From contig NZ_PIPS01000002.1 of the NCBI RefSeq assembly GCF_003987185.1, positions 1-64,000 on the forward strand: a DNA stretch of 64,000 nucleotides, read 5' to 3'. The notes beneath the pieces are model-generated. The model saw only the letters and a list, made by a program, of their open reading frames with translations, did not search any database and had not been told where the DNA came from. The translations under genes were made by a program, and so were the position numbers. Positions 37,197 to 46,959 of this stretch are shown here, piece by piece (within the stretch, counting starts at the first letter, position 1; each line of letters opens with the position of its first letter). This stretch comes from Idiomarina aquatica. Its GTDB lineage: Bacteria; Pseudomonadota; Gammaproteobacteria; Enterobacterales; Alteromonadaceae.

Positions 37197-38881
37197 TGAA
37201 AATTCTGGTTGTTGATGATCAAAAAGCCAATCAAATCATGCTTGAGGGGCTTCTGACCAGTATTGGGCATAAGGTGCATTGTGTCGATAACGGTCAACAG
37301 GCGTTGGATGTATTTGCCGAGGTAAAACCACAAATCGTCTTGCTTGATGTGATGATGCCGGTGTTAAATGGCTTTGAAACAGCGCCATTACTGAAAGAAC
37401 TGAGCGGTGATGTACACCTACCGATCATTTTTATTACCGCATTAGACGCTAAGGATACGTTGTTGCGCTGCCTGGAAGTTGGTGGCGATGACTTTCTCAG
37501 TATTCCGTTTGAGCCGGTGGTGTTACAGGCAAAAATTAATGCTCATGCCCGGGTACGGGAGTTGAGTTACTCGCTGGCACAAAAGAATAAAACGCTAAAG
37601 TGGCACTCTAACCGGATGGAACGTGAGCAGGCCATTGTCCGTCATATGCTGCACAATGCACTGAGCGAAAATGAGCTCGACAAACCCTATGTAAAATCCT
37701 TTCTGCGTTCAGTTTCTACCTTTAACGGCGATCTCTGTTTGGGCAAAGAAGGTCCGTTTGGCAATTATTATCTGTTTGTCGGTGACTTTACTGGCCACGG
37801 ACTGGCGCCGGCAACCGGAACCCTGCCCATTGCACAGGCATTCTTTGGTATGGCAGAGCGCGGCATGTCAGTGAGCGATATGGCCACTGAATTTAATCTG
37901 CGGCTGTTAAAGTTGTTACCCGATGACATGTTCTGTGCCGCCTTGATCATCGAGCTGTCGCCGGGAGGAGAGCGGTTAACGTGCTGGAACGGCGGTATAC
38001 CCGACGCTCTGGTGATTAATCGACACGGACAGATTGAGCATCGTATTCCGCCACGTCATATGGCGTTGGGGATTGTTCCCGAGGAGCAATTCGACAGTCA
38101 GGTCGAGCATTTGTTTGTGCGCGCTGACCAGACACTTATTGCGTTTACCGATGGCGTGGTCGAAATGCAATTGGCGGACGATAACATGCTTGGTGAGCGC
38201 GGCTTTGAAAAATTATTGGCCGATGCCTGGCAGCAGGGGGAAAATGGGTTTGCCACTGTCCGCGACCAGCTCTTGGCAATGATGGAGGCGAAACAGCAAA
38301 TTCATGATGATGTGTCCCTGATCGCTCTGCAGTGCCAGCGACAGCCGCCGGTAAGAACAGAACAACCGGTGGTGCATAACCACTTACCCTTTACGTTAAC
38401 CGTGACCATCAGCAAACGCGAGGTGATGCGGCTCGATCCGGTCCAGGAGCTGGTTGATTCGCTCGGCAAATTGGATGCCTTAAAAAGTCACAAAACCACT
38501 TTGTATCTGCTGTTTGCCGAGTGTTTTAACAACATTCTTGACCACAATGTGCTGCAGATGGATTCGACCATGAAGGACGAACTTGGCTTTGAGCGTTATT
38601 ATTTAGAGCGGCAGCGGCGACTCGAGCAAAATGAACATTTTTGTGTTGAAATTGTGATTCATTACTTGCCAGAGGAAGAATTTATCAGTTTCGATATCAG
38701 CTCAAACGGCCTTGCGCCATACAGTCCAAAAGCGTCCACCGGTAAAGCCTCAGAAAGCAACGAGGAGGCGCTGTTTGGGCGCGGTCTGCAGTTAATTGAA
38801 ACTTTTGCGGGTAAGGTGGAATGGCGTGCCGAAGGGCAGGTGTTGCACGTTGAGTACGACCTCAGCCGCCCGCCCTTTTAA
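37196..38881 (+). CDS. Response regulator with PP2C phosphatase and HATPase domains (HsbR-like)
   Basis: A 561-residue three-domain regulator. The N-terminal receiver (1-125) has VVDDQ, the phospho-acceptor Asp51 in LLDVMMPVLNG, and ITALD. A short coiled coil leads to a PP2C/SpoIIE phosphatase (about 165-380), with VGDFTGHGLAPA, AFTDGVVEM and HDDVSLIAL. A C-terminal HATPase of the RsbW type (about 400-561) has AECFNNILDH and FGRGLQLI; its G1 box is divergent (SSNG). Phosphorylation of the receiver probably decides whether the protein dephosphorylates or phosphorylates the STAS partner encoded just upstream. No HptB-type phosphotransfer gene is adjacent, unlike in Pseudomonas. The 3' end overlaps the convergent yciH by 20 bases. 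Confidence 0.9.
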   Translation: MKILVVDDQKANQIMLEGLLTSIGHKVHCVDNGQQALDVFAEVKPQIVLLDVMMPVLNGFETAPLLKELSGDVHLPIIFITALDAKDTLLRCLEVGGDDFLSIPFEPVVLQAKINAHARVRELSYSLAQKNKTLKWHSNRMEREQAIVRHMLHNALSENELDKPYVKSFLRSVSTFNGDLCLGKEGPFGNYYLFVGDFTGHGLAPATGTLPIAQAFFGMAERGMSVSDMATEFNLRLLKLLPDDMFCAALIIELSPGGERLTCWNGGIPDALVINRHGQIEHRIPPRHMALGIVPEEQFDSQVEHLFVRADQTLIAFTDGVVEMQLADDNMLGERGFEKLLADAWQQGENGFATVRDQLLAMMEAKQQIHDDVSLIALQCQRQPPVRTEQPVVHNHLPFTLTVTISKREVMRLDPVQELVDSLGKLDALKSHKTTLYLLFAECFNNILDHNVLQMDSTMKDELGFERYYLERQRRLEQNEHFCVEIVIHYLPEEEFISFDISSNGLAPYSPKASTGKASESNEEALFGRGLQLIETFAGKVEWRAEGQVLHVEYDLSRPPF

Positions 38882-39197
38882 CCCGGTAGCCCTGTTTGGT
38901 CAGCCACTGCTCAGCCGCGTCACGTTGATCGCCCTGTAACTCGATGGTGTAGTCTTTGACAGCACCACCGACACCGCAGTGTTGTTTCAAGGTTTTAGCA
39001 ATAGATTTCAGTTCCTGCTGCGGAGCAGCTATGCCACTGACAATGGTGACGCCCTTACCCTTGCGGCCTTTGGTCTGACGCTGTAGCCGAACAATGCCGT
39101 CACCCTCAGGAATCTGTTCAGGTTGCGGTTCGGGGTCGACTTTGCCACTGTCAGTAGAGTACACCAATTGGCTCAGTTGGTCTTTCCAGTCTGTCAT
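38862..39197 (-). CDS. yciH: SUI1/YciH-family translation factor
   Basis: A 111-residue homologue of eukaryotic eIF1. The N-terminal third is polar; the SUI1 domain covers about 40-111, with RQTKGRKGKGVTIVSG, LKSIAKTLKQHCGVGG and the terminal GDQRDAAEQWLTKQGYRVKRAGG-type helix and strand. E. coli YciH can act at the initiation codon like IF3/eIF1, but its physiological role is unclear. It starts six bases after the stop of an uncharacterised membrane-anchored protein and may be co-transcribed with it and the histidine kinase. Confidence 0.92.
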   Translation of the reverse strand: MTDWKDQLSQLVYSTDSGKVDPEPQPEQIPEGDGIVRLQRQTKGRKGKGVTIVSGIAAPQQELKSIAKTLKQHCGVGGAVKDYTIELQGDQRDAAEQWLTKQGYRVKRAGG

Positions 39198-39203
39198 TAC
39201 CGC

Positions 39204-39959
39204 TTACCACTTTTTCTTCGGTTGGAATAATTCTTCAAGTTCGTCTTGCTTGCGATTAGCCGCATCACGAGTATTAACGTCACGCAATTCGTTGGTGATC
39301 TGCTCCAGTGCCTGGTCGATCACCTGGCTACGACCTTCGATATAGTCATCGCTGTACGTTTGGTCCTCGAGCATTTTTTGCGCTTTTTCATAATACTGTC
39401 GTGCGGAACCCAACATATGTCCCTGATACGCGTTTTGACCTCGACGAATCAGAGTTTCTACACTGATCTTTAACTGCAACTTCTGCAAACGGGCATCTTC
39501 GGTGGTGTAAACACCGCTGTCAACCTTGCCGCGGGTGTGCTCGGAACGCAGCGCGCTGCGTAAACGCTTGAGGGCATTGATCATGGCGATGATTTGTTTA
39601 TCGTTATGAGGCAGCTCAAAGCCTTCGGTGATCAGTGACGTGTCATTGCGATCCATTTGTTGCAGGCGTTGCGCATAATCATTTATTCGCGCTTTGTAGT
39701 CATCGCTTGGGCTGACTTCGTCCATACCCTCTAACAGCTCTTTGGCGCGGGCATTGAGTACCGCTAACATTGACTTACCGATCGGAAAGTAACTGGCCAT
39801 GTTGAGTAAATCCTCAACTTGCTCCAGGGCAGCCCTAAATTTAGCCAGTTTCTGCCGACGCAGAATATCTTGCTTTTGTTTGTGCTGTTGCACAGCGCCT
39901 ATCATGACCGCCAGTATTGCAAGCAAAACGATCAGCGAGATGATAATGGTGTATAACAT
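39204..39959 (-). CDS. Membrane-anchored helical protein of unknown function
   Basis: A 251-residue protein with one N-terminal membrane helix (residues about 3-23: TIIISLIVLLAILAVMIGAV) followed by a long, mostly helical cytoplasmic part rich in Lys, Arg, Glu and Gln. Segments such as RRGQNAYQGHMLGSARQYYEKAQKML resemble a TPR-like helical hairpin. The tail is charged (KQDELEELFQPKKKW). I do not recognise a named family. It lies between a soluble histidine kinase (58 bases upstream) and yciH (6 bases downstream) on the same strand. That context suggests a link to signalling or translation, but no function can be assigned. Confidence 0.75.
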   Translation of the reverse strand: MLYTIIISLIVLLAILAVMIGAVQQHKQKQDILRRQKLAKFRAALEQVEDLLNMASYFPIGKSMLAVLNARAKELLEGMDEVSPSDDYKARINDYAQRLQQMDRNDTSLITEGFELPHNDKQIIAMINALKRLRSALRSEHTRGKVDSGVYTTEDARLQKLQLKISVETLIRRGQNAYQGHMLGSARQYYEKAQKMLEDQTYSDDYIEGRSQVIDQALEQITNELRDVNTRDAANRKQDELEELFQPKKKW

Positions 39960-40017
39960 GCGTAATCCGAGTCAATGCTCATATTGTTTTTATCATTAAA
40001 CGGTTATGGATAAACCT

Positions 40018-40707
40018 TTAGGGCAACACTAATTTAAACACACTACCACCTAAGTGTCCGCCATTTTGCAGTGTAATAAAACCTTTTTTACCGTTGCGTT
40101 CGTGTGCACTGGCAATTTGCTGAGCAAAATACAGTCCCAGCCCAGTGCGGGAGCTGTTCTGCGGCTGCGGAGCCTGTAGGGTTGGCACCGCTGCCAGCAT
40201 GTGCTCAGGATAACCCGGGCCATTATCACTCACGCGAATCGTGACTTCACCGGTTGGCCCCGATTCCGCCTCAATAGACAGGCTATCGGCGGTATAGCGC
40301 ATTGCATTAATGACGATATCATTTAACAGGTTAACAATAAGGTCACGATCACAGTACGCCGGACAGTTATCGCTCACATCAATGCTTAGGTTAATGCCAC
40401 GCTGCTCGACATAAAGCTCATTGTTCATCACCACTTCTTCGATAATTTCATCCACAAAGTGGCGTTCAATATTCAGCGAATTGCTGTGTTGCTGGTGACG
40501 ATACAACTGCAGTAATTGGACCAAATTGGCGTTAATGCGTTGTGCTTCATAATAAATATTGGCGACATCACTGCCAAGTTCCGGATCATCGACGCGCATG
40601 ACCACGGCTTCCAACTGTTGCAACACCAGCGCTAATGAATTTTTCATATCATGCACTGAGCTGGCCAGTACGGTCGTAAAATCGAGTTGTCGTTGTGGCT
40701 CATTCAT
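40018..40707 (-). CDS. Soluble sensor histidine kinase
   Basis: A compact 229-residue histidine kinase with no membrane helix and no separate sensor domain. The phosphorylation helix has His19 in SVHDMKNSLALVL. The ATPase domain shows NDIVINAMRYT (N box), VSDNGPGYPE (G1) and SRTGLGLYFAQQIA (G2). It must receive its input from a partner protein or from its short N-terminus. Neighbours offer candidates: the membrane-anchored helical protein downstream, and the receiver-containing proteins at 35991 and 37196. Partnership is inferred from proximity only. It diverges from cysB. Confidence 0.9.
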   Translation of the reverse strand: MNEPQRQLDFTTVLASSVHDMKNSLALVLQQLEAVVMRVDDPELGSDVANIYYEAQRINANLVQLLQLYRHQQHSNSLNIERHFVDEIIEEVVMNNELYVEQRGINLSIDVSDNCPAYCDRDLIVNLLNDIVINAMRYTADSLSIEAESGPTGEVTIRVSDNGPGYPEHMLAAVPTLQAPQPQNSSRTGLGLYFAQQIASAHERNGKKGFITLQNGGHLGGSVFKLVLP

Positions 40708-40779
40708 AGTAACTGTTGGTCGAGACCGTTATTTAGTGTTTGGCATAAATAAGTAATTTACTATAGTATTTTCGCATAA

Positions 40780-41800
<1,021 letters not shown>

Positions 41801-41812
41801 GCTGTCATGCGC

Positions 41813-43186
41813 TTAACATTCGATGATGTTAACCGCCAGGCCACCGCGGGCCGTTTCTTTGTACTTGGTTTTCATATCGTTACCGGTATCCCACATGGTC
41901 TTAATGACTTTATCCAGAGACACCTTATGATTACCGTCGCCACGCATAGCCAAACGCGCCGCGTTGATGGCTTTGATGGCGCCCATGGCATTACGTTCGA
42001 TACAAGGCACCTGAACCAAACCACCAACCGGATCGCAGGTCAGTCCCAGATTATGTTCCATACCAATTTCAGCCGCGTTTTCTACCGTGCGTGGTGAACC
42101 ACCGGTAAACTCAGCCAAGGCACCGGCTGCCATCGAACAGGCCACACCCACTTCGCCCTGACAGCCGACTTCGGCACCGGAGATGGACGCGTTCTTCTTG
42201 TAGAGAATACCGATAGCGGCGGAGGTAAGCAGAAAACGCACCACCGCATCTTCATCCAGTTTCTCAATAAACTTATCGGCATAGCTCATTACCGCAGGAA
42301 TGATACCCGCAGCACCGTTCGTTGGGGCCGTTACGATGCGGCCGCCGGCTGCGTTTTCTTCATTCACCGCGAGGGCAAATAAATCCACCCAATCCATGAA
42401 CTGCATCGGTTCGGTGGTTTTTTCTTTCTTCAGGCGCTGGTACAGCGCCGAGGCACGGCGCCGAACTTTTAAGCCGCCGGGCAGAATGCCTTCGGTACTG
42501 ATGCCGTTTTCGATGCTTTGCTGCATGGTACGCCAAATCTTCATGAGCCCCTGACGAATCTCGTCTTCGCTACGAAAGACTTTTTCGTTAGCCATCATCA
42601 GCGAGCTAATGCGCAAACCGTGTTCTTCACAATGTTCGAGCAGTTCGGCCGCCGTATCAAACGGGTACGGAATCGGCTTGCTCGATTGCTCAATGGCTTC
42701 TTCCAACGTTTCGTCGAAATCTTCATCGCGCACGATAAAACCGCCGCCAATTGAATAGTACAAGTCTTTGTACAGCACTTCGCCGTCTTTCAACAGACGC
42801 AATTCCATCGCGTTAGCGTGCTTAGGCATGGTTTTGCGACGGTGAAACACAATCGCACCCTGGCGCGGGAAGTGCACCGGGTATTCGCCAAGCAGGTTAA
42901 GTTGCTGGGTTTTGTCGGTTTGTTCTAAAAAGTTGTCGACGTTGTCGGTATCGACGGTTTCCGGCAGTTCACCCGCCAAACCGAGGATCACCGCTTTACC
43001 GGTGCCATGGCCTTTACCGGTTTGGCCGAGCGAACCAAACAATTCCACTTCGACGCCATTGGCCTGTTGGAGGTGGCCGGCTTGTTTGGCGGCATGCAGA
43101 AAGTCATAGGCTGCACGCATCGGTCCGACGGTATGAGAACTGGATGGGCCGATACCAATTTTGTAGATATCAAAAACACTGATCAT
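41813..43186 (-). CDS. sdaA: L-serine ammonia-lyase (L-serine deaminase)
   Basis: Deaminates L-serine to pyruvate and ammonia using a 4Fe-4S cluster. The single-chain enzyme of 457 residues starts [22 protein letters not shown], the beta-subunit-like domain. The alpha-like domain has [14 protein letters not shown] near 287, [15 protein letters not shown] near 345 and [20 protein letters not shown] near 386; the cysteines in these are the cluster ligands. It feeds pyruvate from serine catabolism, which suits an amino-acid-using marine bacterium. It converges with cysB. Distinction between SdaA and SdaB paralogues cannot be made from one copy. Confidence 0.95.
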   Translation of the reverse strand: MISVFDIYKIGIGPSSSHTVGPMRAAYDFLHAAKQAGHLQQANGVEVELFGSLGQTGKGHGTGKAVILGLAGELPETVDTDNVDNFLEQTDKTQQLNLLGEYPVHFPRQGAIVFHRRKTMPKHANAMELRLLKDGEVLYKDLYYSIGGGFIVRDEDFDETLEEAIEQSSKPIPYPFDTAAELLEHCEEHGLRISSLMMANEKVFRSEDEIRQGLMKIWRTMQQSIENGISTEGILPGGLKVRRRASALYQRLKKEKTTEPMQFMDWVDLFALAVNEENAAGGRIVTAPTNGAAGIIPAVMSYADKFIEKLDEDAVVRFLLTSAAIGILYKKNASISGAEVGCQGEVGVACSMAAGALAEFTGGSPRTVENAAEIGMEHNLGLTCDPVGGLVQVPCIERNAMGAIKAINAARLAMRGDGNHKVSLDKVIKTMWDTGNDMKTKYKETARGGLAVNIIEC

Positions 43187-43245
43187 TAATTGTGACCTAT
43201 CTCGATTAAATGTATTTACAACTTATTGTCGCACGCTTTGCGGAC

Positions 43246-43860
43246 TTAGTTAAGGGGGCGCAGCTTATGGCGGAGCTCAGGTTGTAACTGTTCTGCCAAC
43301 TCGCGCAAAATGCCGGCAGTTGCTCCCCAAATATTACGATGTTGCCAGGGAATAAAATACACCCTGTCGTAGATAAATTTGCGAATGCGATAGGCATAAT
43401 GATTGTTGAGATCAAGAATATCCGCAAGCGGCACCTCAAAAATCTCTGCCACTTCACCGGCTTCTGCGACCAACGGTTGTTGGGGCGTCACAAAACCGAC
43501 AAAGGGGCGAATCATAAAGTTACTCAGCACCGGGTAGTCCTGCAAACGCCCGATCACTTCCACCTGTTGCCGGGGTAAGCCAATTTCTTCTTCGGTTTCG
43601 CGCAGCGCGGTGGTGAGCAGGTGCTGGTCCTGGTGCTCGTAACGTCCGCCGGGAAAACTGATTTGGCCCGCGTGTTGGCGCAGCTTCGCCGAGCGTTGGG
43701 TCAGAATCAGTGACAGCCCATGCTGGCGCTCAATGATCGGGATCAGCACCGCTGCCGGCCGCAGCCGCTTGCGTAACGGTTCGTCAACCCGTCGATTGAC
43801 CGGCGCATGGGGGTGCAGGTTAAAACGCCGGATAAAATCCTGCCGCGTTCTGATGCTCAT
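43246..43860 (-). CDS. Nudix hydrolase, CoA pyrophosphatase type (NudL/YeaB-like)
   Basis: A 204-residue Nudix enzyme. LTQRSAKLRQHAGQISFPGG near residues 53-72 is the UPF0035 signature of CoA diphosphatases, and TALRETEEEIGL closes the Nudix box. Homologues cleave CoA and its thioesters to 4'-phosphopantetheine derivatives. The box differs from the textbook spacing before ALRE, but in the way this subfamily does. Its ATG overlaps the stop of pabB by four bases, so it is translated from the same mRNA; pabB-nudL pairing is also seen in E. coli. Confidence 0.9.
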   Translation of the reverse strand: MSIRTRQDFIRRFNLHPHAPVNRRVDEPLRKRLRPAAVLIPIIERQHGLSLILTQRSAKLRQHAGQISFPGGRYEHQDQHLLTTALRETEEEIGLPRQQVEVIGRLQDYPVLSNFMIRPFVGFVTPQQPLVAEAGEVAEIFEVPLADILDLNNHYAYRIRKFIYDRVYFIPWQHRNIWGATAGILRELAEQLQPELRHKLRPLN

Positions 43861-45293
43861 GGTTGCTCCAGTACCGGTAAGATGCGCGCCACTTTGTCCA
43901 GCGTTTCCTGGTACTCGGCGGCGTCTTCTGAGTCAATCACTAAACCGCCTCCGGCCCAGCAGTACAGCGTATTTTGCTCGGCTAGGAGGGTGCGGATGGT
44001 GATACTGCTGTCGCTGGCACCGCACAAGGAGAAATACGCCATAGACCCACAATAACAGGCGCGACGATTGGGTTCGAGTTCTTCAATAATTTCCATGGCC
44101 CGAACCTTAGGTGCGCCGGTGATTGAACCTCCGGGAAACGCGCCTTCGAACAAGTCAAACGCGGTGTTGTTGGCCCCCAGGGTACCAACAACGGTGGATA
44201 CTAAGTGATGAACCGCCGGAAAGCTCTCGATGGCAAACAAATGCGGTACCTCGATGCTGCCGGGGGCGCAACTGCGGGATAAATCATTGCGCAGCAGATC
44301 AACGATCATGAGATTTTCGGCCTGATCTTTAGCGGATGCCCGCAATTGCTCCTGCTGCCGTTGATCCTGTTGCGGATCCGGATGACGTGGGCGCGTGCCC
44401 TTAATGGGCTTAGTCTCAACTCGTCGTTGACGGTCGACCGCCAGAAAGCGCTCCGGCGAAACACTAAGAATCGCGCTTTGTGGCAGTCGCATAAAGGCCG
44501 AAAAAGGAGCGCCGTTGACACGACGCAAAGCATCATAGGCTTGCCATTCGCTACCTTCGTAAGCGGCCGAGAAGCGTTGCGCCAAATTAATTTGATAGCA
44601 ATCACCGGCGGTGAGGTAGGCCTGAACCCGAGCGAAGCGGTCACTGTATTGTGCGCGGCTTAAATTACTTTGCCATGGTGCCGTTAGGGTAAAGGGCCGT
44701 GTTGCGCCTGCTGAGGCTTTGTTTAGCCAACTGTCAAAATAAGCCTGGTGGTGACCGTCGGCAGCTAACACCCATAATTGTTGCCGTTGTTTGTCGACAA
44801 CCAACGCTTCGGTATAAAAGCCCAGGCCGGCATAAGGCAATTGGTATTCGGTTGGATTCAGTGCCGGCAGGTGTTCGATTTGACGGCCCAGATCATAGCT
44901 TAAATAACCGGCAAAGCCGCCGTTAAAGGGCAGTTCAGTATGCGGCTCTACGCTGATGGCCGCTTGCAAATCAACAAGAATGGCATTGGCGGCCTGTAAC
45001 AACGAGCGGTCGCTGCAATAGCTTTGCAATCGTTCAGCATCGGCTGCTGCGTGAGCGTTCAGTAATACTTTGGCGCCGCGCTCGGTGGCCTGTAAAAAAA
45101 ATTGCGGCCGCCGTAATAAAATATGAAAGCGGCTGTTGGGATGGTTGTCGGCGGCGGAGTCGAACCACAGCAGATAATCTTCCTGCTGATGTTGCGCCAC
45201 ACGCGCTTTTACCCAGTCATCAATCGTGCCGCTAGTCTGAGCAGCGAGTGCGTTGGTAAAATTCTGCCATCTAAGCGTTAACCCTGAGAGCAC
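43857..45293 (-). CDS. pabB: Aminodeoxychorismate synthase component I
   Basis: Aminates chorismate to 4-amino-4-deoxychorismate for folate synthesis, using ammonia from PabA. The 478 residues follow the anthranilate synthase I fold. PIKGTRPR near residue 296 carries the lysine that separates PabB from TrpE (which has PIAGTRPR). AENLMIVDLLRNDLSRSC near 327 and GAFPGGSITGAPKVRAMEII near 391 are chorismate-binding signatures. The 3' end overlaps the Nudix gene. It diverges from the fumarase gene across about 140 bases. Confidence 0.95.
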   Translation of the reverse strand: MLSGLTLRWQNFTNALAAQTSGTIDDWVKARVAQHQQEDYLLWFDSAADNHPNSRFHILLRRPQFFLQATERGAKVLLNAHAAADAERLQSYCSDRSLLQAANAILVDLQAAISVEPHTELPFNGGFAGYLSYDLGRQIEHLPALNPTEYQLPYAGLGFYTEALVVDKQRQQLWVLAADGHHQAYFDSWLNKASAGATRPFTLTAPWQSNLSRAQYSDRFARVQAYLTAGDCYQINLAQRFSAAYEGSEWQAYDALRRVNGAPFSAFMRLPQSAILSVSPERFLAVDRQRRVETKPIKGTRPRHPDPQQDQRQQEQLRASAKDQAENLMIVDLLRNDLSRSCAPGSIEVPHLFAIESFPAVHHLVSTVVGTLGANNTAFDLFEGAFPGGSITGAPKVRAMEIIEELEPNRRACYCGSMAYFSLCGASDSSITIRTLLAEQNTLYCWAGGGLVIDSEDAAEYQETLDKVARILPVLEQP

Positions 45294-45432
45294 CGCAGTA
45301 TCTTCCTTATCGCTGTTTTTGGCGAGTATATCACAGCACCTCAGTGACTGGTCAGCGGGCGATTAAAACGCTATTATGCGGGCTGTTATTAAGGATTTAC
45401 GTTTGCATGCCCAAACCATGAGGTGTTGTTGG

Positions 45433-46956
45433 ATGGCTACTATTCGTCAAAGCGACTTTATTGAAAGCATCGCAGATGCGTTGCAATACATTTCTTACTA
45501 CCACCCGTTGGACTTCATTCAAGCATTAGATGAAGCCTATCAACGCGAGCAAAGCGAAGCCGCGAAGAACGCGATCGCGCAAGTACTGACAAACTCACGG
45601 ATGTCGGCGCAAGGGCATCGTCCGATTTGTCAGGATACCGGTATCGTCACCTGTTTTGTCAAAGTAGGTATGGGCGTGCAATGGGACAAGACCGACATGA
45701 CCGTGCAGGAAATGGTCGATGAAGGTACTCGCCGCGCTTACACCAATCCGGATAACCCGCTGCGAGCGTCGATTGTGGCTGATCCTGCCGGCGCGCGTAA
45801 AAACACCGGTGACAACACGCCGGCTGTTGTGCATCTCGATATGGTCGCCGGTGACAAGGTTGAAGTGATGATTGCCGCCAAAGGCGGTGGTTCAGAAAAC
45901 AAGTCGAAAATGGTGATGCTGAACCCCAGTGATTCAATCGCCGACTGGGTGGTTGAAACGTTACCGAAAATGGGGGCTGGCTGGTGTCCGCCGGGTATGC
46001 TGGGTATTGGCATTGGCGGTACCGCCGAGAAATCAGCGGTACTGGCGAAAGAGTCGTTAATGGATCCGGTTGATATCCATGAACTGATTGAGCGTGGCCC
46101 GCAAACGGCCGAAGAAGAACTGCGCCTGGAGATTTTTAACCGGGTGAACGATCTGGGCATCGGTGCTCAGGGTTTGGGTGGATTGACGACGGTGCTGGAT
46201 GTAAAAATTAAATCCTTGCCAACTCACGCCGCGTCGAAACCGGTCACCTTGATTCCGAACTGCGCGGCGACCCGCCATGTTCACTTTACTCTGGACGGTT
46301 CAGGGGTTGCCGATTTAACACCGCCGAAGTTGGAAGACTGGCCGGATGTTACCTTTGAGCTCGGTGACGATGCGCGTCGCGTTAACCTTGATGAAGTGAC
46401 GAAAGAAGACATCCAGGACTGGAAAATGGGCGAAACCGTGCTGCTGTCCGGTAAATTATTGACCGGTCGCGACGCGGCGCATAAGCGCATTAAGGACATG
46501 ATTGAGAAAGGCGAAGCGTTGCCGGTTGATTTTAATAATCGCTTTATTTATTACGTCGGCCCGGTTGACCCGGTGGGTGACGAAGTCGTTGGCCCGGCAG
46601 GCCCGACGACCTCAACGCGGATGGATAAATTCACCGACTTAATGTTAGAAAAAGCCGGTATCATTGGCATGATCGGCAAGGCTGAGCGTGGGCCGCAAGC
46701 CGTTGAAAGCATTCGTCAGCATAAAGCCGTTTATTTGATGGCCGTAGGTGGTGCCGCTTACCTGGTGGCGAAAGCGATTAAGCAAGCAAAAGTGGTTGCG
46801 TTCGAGGATCTGGGTATGGAAGCCATCTACGAATTTGAGGTGGAAGACATGCCGGTAACGGTCGCCGTGGATAGTGAGGGGAACAATGCCCACACGGAAG
46901 GACCGGCCATCTGGAAAGTGAAAATTGCTGATATGCGTGATAAAGCGGGAGCTTAA
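45433..46956 (+). CDS. fum: Fumarate hydratase, class I (iron-sulfur)
   Basis: Interconverts fumarate and malate in the TCA cycle with an oxygen-sensitive 4Fe-4S cluster. The 507 residues contain the N-terminal fumarase domain (RPICQDTGIVTCFVKVG near residue 58 and NKSKMVMLNPSDS near 155), the cluster region with PNCAATRHVHF near 275, and a C-terminal swivelling domain with GPTTSTRMDKFTD near 390. The ATG at 45433 is preceded by a GAGG and matches the family start; the frame is open 57 bases further. It is a single-chain enzyme of the FumA/FumB-related group rather than class II FumC. Confidence 0.95.
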   Translation: MATIRQSDFIESIADALQYISYYHPLDFIQALDEAYQREQSEAAKNAIAQVLTNSRMSAQGHRPICQDTGIVTCFVKVGMGVQWDKTDMTVQEMVDEGTRRAYTNPDNPLRASIVADPAGARKNTGDNTPAVVHLDMVAGDKVEVMIAAKGGGSENKSKMVMLNPSDSIADWVVETLPKMGAGWCPPGMLGIGIGGTAEKSAVLAKESLMDPVDIHELIERGPQTAEEELRLEIFNRVNDLGIGAQGLGGLTTVLDVKIKSLPTHAASKPVTLIPNCAATRHVHFTLDGSGVADLTPPKLEDWPDVTFELGDDARRVNLDEVTKEDIQDWKMGETVLLSGKLLTGRDAAHKRIKDMIEKGEALPVDFNNRFIYYVGPVDPVGDEVVGPAGPTTSTRMDKFTDLMLEKAGIIGMIGKAERGPQAVESIRQHKAVYLMAVGGAAYLVAKAIKQAKVVAFEDLGMEAIYEFEVEDMPVTVAVDSEGNNAHTEGPAIWKVKIADMRDKAGA

Positions 46957-46959
46957 TCA

